Below, in pieces: positions 60,682 through 64,000 of a stretch of 64,000 nucleotides of DNA. The stretch is from Bacteroidales bacterium UBA4333. GTDB taxonomy: Bacteria; Bacteroidota; Bacteroidia; Bacteroidales; Paludibacteraceae. Position numbers and translations under genes: made by a program. Location of the stretch: the NCBI GenBank assembly GCA_002394335.1, contig DGTP01000002.1, forward strand, positions 118,703-182,702, read 5' to 3'. Every line of letters starts with the position of its first letter. The first letter of the stretch is position 1. The notes under the pieces are model-generated. The model was not told where the DNA came from, made no database searches, and worked only from the letters and a program-made list of their open reading frames with translations.

Positions 60682-61341
60682 ATGATAGAAGTAAAAGACA
60701 TACATAAATCCTTTGGCGAGGTAGAGGTGCTCAAAGGCGTTGATCTACTGGTCAAGAAAGGCGAGATAGTAGCCATCGTAGGCAAATCCGGAGCGGGTAA
60801 GACTACCCTACTCCAGATTATAGGTACATTGGAGAAACCCGACAAGGGGAAAGTGCTCATCGACAAGACCGATGTCTTCTCCCTGAGCGAGAAAGAGCTG
60901 GCACAATGGCGTAACCGGCACCTCGGTTTTATCTTCCAGTTCCACCAGCTGCTACCGGAGTTCACCGCCCTTGAGAACGTGATGATCCCCGGAATGATTG
61001 CCGGTGAGAAGAATGCAGACATACGTGCGCGCGCCACCCGCCTGCTAACCGAACTGGGGTTACAGGAACGGATGGATCATAAGCCCAACCAGCTCTCCGG
61101 CGGCGAGAAACAGCGTGTAGCCGCAGCGCGCGCGTTGATGATGTCTCCGCTCGTCATTCTGGCAGACGAGCCTTCCGGCAGCCTCGACGAAGCCAACAAA
61201 CGCGATCTGCACCGCCTGCTGTTGGAGATGCGGGACAAATACCACCAGACCATCCTTATCGTCACCCACGACAAGGATCTGGCGGCTATCTGCGACCGGG
61301 TGATAGAGATTAAAGACGGCATTATTACTACAGCACAATGA
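60682..61341 (+). CDS. lolD: ABC transporter ATP-binding protein (LolD-like)
   Basis: A 219-residue MacB/LolD-type ATPase. Walker A GKSGAGKTT (Lys40), Q-loop FIFQFHQLLPEFTALENV, signature LSGGEKQRVAAARAL and Walker B VILADEPSGSLDE are intact. LolD powers lipoprotein release to the outer membrane with LolC/E, whose genes are not adjacent. The ATG at 60682 gives the normal N-terminus; the longer frame runs back into the TonB gene. Its stop overlaps gldB (ATGA). Confidence 0.85.
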   Translation: MIEVKDIHKSFGEVEVLKGVDLLVKKGEIVAIVGKSGAGKTTLLQIIGTLEKPDKGKVLIDKTDVFSLSEKELAQWRNRHLGFIFQFHQLLPEFTALENVMIPGMIAGEKNADIRARATRLLTELGLQERMDHKPNQLSGGEKQRVAAARALMMSPLVILADEPSGSLDEANKRDLHRLLLEMRDKYHQTILIVTHDKDLAAICDRVIEIKDGIITTAQ

Positions 61342-62348
61342 AACACCTATTTTGCATAACCACTACCCTACTCTGCCTGCTTTGGACGAGTTGCGGACAT
61401 AAGCGCGACATCTTCGAAGGCGCGGAACTAACGCCCCAACATGTACGGATAGAGCGTTTTGACAGCGCCTTCATCCATGTGGACACCACCAACATTGACG
61501 CCTCCGTGGAACAGCTGTACACCCGCTATCCGGATTTCACACCTTATTTTGTGTCCGAACTGTTAGGTTTGCCTAACAAGGACAGTCTGGCAGCTATCCT
61601 GCCACGCTTTCTTGCGGACACCACTCTCCGGATAGCCCAGACCAACCGCGACGAGCAACAGCTCTTCGCCGACATATCGCTCATTCAGAAAGAACTGGAC
61701 GAAGGCTTCACCCGCATCCACTATCTCTTCCCCGAATGGCCGGTGCCTGCTGTGTATCTCTTCGTCTCCGGCTATGTGTCACCCCTCTATTTCCCAAGCG
61801 ACGAGATCATTGGCATCGGGGCGGAGATGTATCTTGGCTCAGACTATCCGGTATATAACCAGATGGTGTATAACTACCAGAAGATCACGATGCGCAAAGA
61901 GTGTGTCGTGGGCGATGCTGTCAGTGCTTTTCTCTTCCGCAATATACCGTATAACGGCACTCAGAACAGGCTGCTTGACCAGATGATCTACCAAGGCAAA
62001 ATGCTGTTTCTGCTTGATCAGGTCCTGCCTTCCGAGAAAGAGGAGCAGATCATCGGTTACAGCCGCGAACAATGGGAATGGTGCACCGCAAACGAACGCG
62101 ATATATGGCGGCTGATGATGGATAAGCGCGACCTGTTCAAGACCGAAGCACTTGTTCTGACCTCATACATGAACGACGGACCATTCACCTCCGAAGTATC
62201 GCAAGACTCGCCGGGACGGTTAGGCGCTTGGGTAGGATGGCGGATAATAGAGAGTTATATGGCTCATAATAAGGATGTTACGATGCACCAGCTGTTAGAG
62301 AACACCGATGCACAATCGATTCTTGAGCACAGCCATTACAGACCTTAA
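61338..62348 (+). CDS. gldB: Gliding motility lipoprotein GldB
   Basis: A 336-residue lipoprotein with signal LLCLLWTSC (Cys19). The body is recognisable as GldB from ERFDSAFIHVDT, PEWPVPAVYLFVSGY, IGIGAEMYLGSDYPVY and the C-terminal GRLGAWVGWRIIESYM, with the fold of a DUF2268-like protease relative but without a clear catalytic HExxH. Needed for gliding in Flavobacterium; in non-gliders its role is unclear. Overlaps lolD by 4 nt. Confidence 0.9.
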   Translation: MKHLFCITTTLLCLLWTSCGHKRDIFEGAELTPQHVRIERFDSAFIHVDTTNIDASVEQLYTRYPDFTPYFVSELLGLPNKDSLAAILPRFLADTTLRIAQTNRDEQQLFADISLIQKELDEGFTRIHYLFPEWPVPAVYLFVSGYVSPLYFPSDEIIGIGAEMYLGSDYPVYNQMVYNYQKITMRKECVVGDAVSAFLFRNIPYNGTQNRLLDQMIYQGKMLFLLDQVLPSEKEEQIIGYSREQWEWCTANERDIWRLMMDKRDLFKTEALVLTSYMNDGPFTSEVSQDSPGRLGAWVGWRIIESYMAHNKDVTMHQLLENTDAQSILEHSHYRP

Positions 62349-62357
62349 AGCACTGGA

Positions 62358-62549
62358 ATGACAATGATAGACCATCTGCCACAAAACCCTGAAATGCTCG
62401 TCTCCGTAATCAACAGACTGTTGCGGGACGGGGAGTTTGAGTCGCTTGAGGACTTATGCAGCTACTACGACCGGACGGAAGAAGAACTACGCCAACTGCT
62501 TCTCCGGAACGGATACGAATATATGGAACAACAGAAACAATTCCGATAG
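62358..62549 (+). CDS. DUF4250 protein
   Basis: A 63-residue protein matching DUF4250: LPQNPEMLVSVINRLLRDGEFESLEDLC followed by YDRTEEELRQLLLRNGYEY and a final QKQFR (parts LPQNPEMLVSVINRLLRD and EELRQLLLRNGYEY). Small and probably HTH-like; function unknown. sufS starts at the base after its stop. Confidence 0.87.
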   Translation: MTMIDHLPQNPEMLVSVINRLLRDGEFESLEDLCSYYDRTEEELRQLLLRNGYEYMEQQKQFR

Positions 62550-63791
62550 ATGAACAGAAACGATTTCCCGATATTGAACGAGACGGTACACAAGCGCCCC
62601 TTGGTGTACCTTGACAATGCCGCTACGAGCCAGAAGCCGCAGGCGGTGATAGATGCCATCACGGAGGCTTACACACACTGGAACAGCAACATTCACCGCG
62701 GCGTGCACCATCTGAGCCAGTTAGCAACGATGAAGCACGAGGAGGCACGCAAAGCCGTGGCAGAATTTATCGGAGCCAAGAGTTCCGACGAGATCATCTT
62801 CACCAAAGGCACGACGGACAGCATCAATGCCTTGGCTTTCTCTTTCGGCGAGGCGTTCGTGCATGAGGGCGATGAGATTATTGTCTCTGCGGCAGAGCAC
62901 CACTCAAACATCGTACCCTGGCAAATGCTCTGTGCGCGCAAGAAAGCGGTGCTGCGGCATATTCCCCTACAGGCAGACCAAACGCTCGATATAGAGGCTT
63001 TCAAGGGGCTTCTGAACGAAAAGACGAAACTGGTCTCTGTGGCGCATGTGAGCAATGTGTTAGGAATCATCAATCCCGTGGAAGAAATCATCCGTCTGGC
63101 GCACGAGAAAGGCGTGCCGGTGTGTATTGACGGGGCGCAGAGTATTCCGCATATGAAGGTCGATGTGCAGGCGCTGGATTGCGATTTCCTTGCGTTCTCC
63201 GGGCATAAGATGTACGGTCCGACGGGTATCGGTATGCTGTACGGCAAACGCGAGTGGCTGGAGAAGCTGCCGCCGCATGAGGGTGGGGGAGAGATGATCA
63301 ACCACGTGCGCTGGAGCGGTACGACATATAATGAGTTGCCCTATAAGTTCGAAGCCGGAACCCCTAATTTCGTGGGAAGTTATGCTTTGCACAAGGCGAT
63401 AGAGTATATGCAATCTGTTGGTTTAGAGACGATTGAAGCGCACGAGCGCGAACTGACGGAGTACTGTGAGGAGCGGTTGAAGGGGATACAGGTTATGGGT
63501 GACGGGTTACGGGTGAAAGTGTATGCCGCCGGACAGCCAAAAGCCGGAGTGATCAGTTTCAATGTATACAGCCGTCAGCCGTCAGAGGGATTGATACATC
63601 CGTTTGATATAGGCACATTGCTTGACCAGCAGGGCGTGGCGGTACGCACAGGTCACCACTGCGCCGAACCGCTGATAGACGATCTGGGGGTACCGGGGAC
63701 GGTGCGTGTGTCGTTCGGGTTATATAACGACAAGAGCGATGTGGATGCACTTATTGCGGCACTGGAGAAAGCCATTATGATGCTTAGCTAA
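62550..63791 (+). CDS. sufS: Cysteine desulfurase SufS
   Basis: A 413-residue PLP enzyme that mobilises sulfur from cysteine for Fe-S clusters. Lys220 in SGHKMYGPTG binds PLP and Cys371 in RTGHHCAEP carries the persulfide; the RxGHHC form identifies group II (SufS) rather than IscS. sufBCD are not adjacent in this window. Two simple repeats lie in its coding sequence (GGTTATGGGTGACGGG near 63490 and CAGCCGTCAGCCGTCAG near 63563). Confidence 0.96.
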   Translation: MNRNDFPILNETVHKRPLVYLDNAATSQKPQAVIDAITEAYTHWNSNIHRGVHHLSQLATMKHEEARKAVAEFIGAKSSDEIIFTKGTTDSINALAFSFGEAFVHEGDEIIVSAAEHHSNIVPWQMLCARKKAVLRHIPLQADQTLDIEAFKGLLNEKTKLVSVAHVSNVLGIINPVEEIIRLAHEKGVPVCIDGAQSIPHMKVDVQALDCDFLAFSGHKMYGPTGIGMLYGKREWLEKLPPHEGGGEMINHVRWSGTTYNELPYKFEAGTPNFVGSYALHKAIEYMQSVGLETIEAHERELTEYCEERLKGIQVMGDGLRVKVYAAGQPKAGVISFNVYSRQPSEGLIHPFDIGTLLDQQGVAVRTGHHCAEPLIDDLGVPGTVRVSFGLYNDKSDVDALIAALEKAIMMLS

Positions 63792-63795
63792 CAAC

Positions 63796-63826
63796 AAAAA
63801 CGGCAGCCTTACGGTTGCCGTTTTTT
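63796..63826. terminator. Terminator after sufS
   Basis: AAAAACGGCAGCC and GGTTGCCGTTTTTT form a stem (one wobble) with a TTAC loop and a T6 tract on the plus strand and A5 at the other side, so it can act in both directions between sufS and the convergent Hsp20 gene. Confidence 0.9.
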
Positions 63827-63850
63827 CAACTTTCGTCTTTTGATTTTCGA

Positions 63851-64000
63851 CTACTTGATCTCAATCTGTTTCGTCGTCTTGCCTTCTACTTTCTGGGTTT
63901 TAGGCAGTTCGATAGTCAGAATACCGTCTTCTACCTTGGCGTTGATCTCTTCTTCGTTCACATCATCCGGCAGACTGTATTTCTGCTCGTAGTTGGTGTA
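63851..64000 (-). CDS. Hsp20/alpha-crystallin small heat-shock protein, 3' end only
   Basis: Fifty codons on the minus strand including the stop. SLPDDVNEEEINAKVEDGILTIELPK (parts SLPDDVNEEEINAKVED and GILTIELPK) is the end of the alpha-crystallin domain, and the tail KQIEIK carries the I-x-I motif used for oligomer assembly. The start lies beyond the window. Confidence 0.92.
   Translation of the reverse strand, partial: YTNYEQKYSLPDDVNEEEINAKVEDGILTIELPKTQKVEGKTTKQIEIK

Overview
This window comes from a member of the order Bacteroidales (phylum Bacteroidota). The evidence is a set of lineage-typical genes: SecD-SecF as one 1013-residue protein, the gliding/type IX-associated lipoproteins GldB and GldH, RicT, DUF4293, DUF4271, DUF4250 and DUF5606 proteins, and a linked hemD-rnpA-yidD-trmD block. 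Many genes carry the Bacteroidota promoter form, with a -33 TTTG box and a -7 TAnnTTTG box separated by exactly 20 nt. No Shine-Dalgarno boxes stand out. The family or genus cannot be named from the sequence alone.

Layout. 1-5.3 kb: the end of an alpha-oxoamine synthase (probably serine palmitoyltransferase) coupled to a short-chain dehydrogenase, then an S66 carboxypeptidase, a DUF4293 membrane protein, a MATE exporter and a PepD-like dipeptidase. 5.4-8.4 kb: secDF on the minus strand. 8.7-24.3 kb is the accessory surface region: a membrane-tethered TPR-HTH regulator, two large secreted Cys/GCDS-repeat proteins with C-terminal regions resembling type IX sorting domains, each followed by an overlapping beta-barrel gene, two related FISUMP-like secreted proteins, an unrecognised basic protein heading that operon, and a BspA-type leucine-rich-repeat protein. 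24.4-33.5 kb: tRNA-Asn, a PfkB kinase, plsC, a HIT protein, holB, ricT, gldH, trmB, an AraC regulator, and a TonB-dependent receptor behind a TPP riboswitch. 33.5-42.5 kb: a long minus-strand run from DUF5606 to trmD (Nif3, zinc ribbon, acpP-fabF, wHTH, asd, U32, DUF4271, hemD, rnpA, yidD). 42.6-48.7 kb: a CNNM/CBS membrane protein, smpB, an antitoxin beside a deleted PIN toxin, two small lipoproteins, a 36-residue secreted peptide, a second TPR-HTH regulator and a repeat-rich gene-free kilobase. 48.9-63.8 kb: the cell-elongation operon mreBCD-pbp2-rodA, then yraN-mnmG, a parS-like site, apt, uvrC, tsaE, a TonB-domain protein, lolD, gldB, DUF4250 and sufS. The end of an Hsp20 gene closes the window.

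The most unusual signals are these. A ~48-bp promoter module (upstream CGTACAACT at fixed spacing) recurs before two secreted-protein loci. The regulator and adhesin promoters at 10.3 kb face each other. Two adhesin-barrel pairs have barrels ending in the same Cys-x-Cys-Leu-x-Tyr tail. Dispersed simple-sequence repeats encode signal peptides and protein ends. The TPP aptamer closes its P1 stem on the receptor start codon. A tiny secreted-peptide gene lies behind a terminator-like hairpin. All functions are inferred from sequence reading; no database search was possible.
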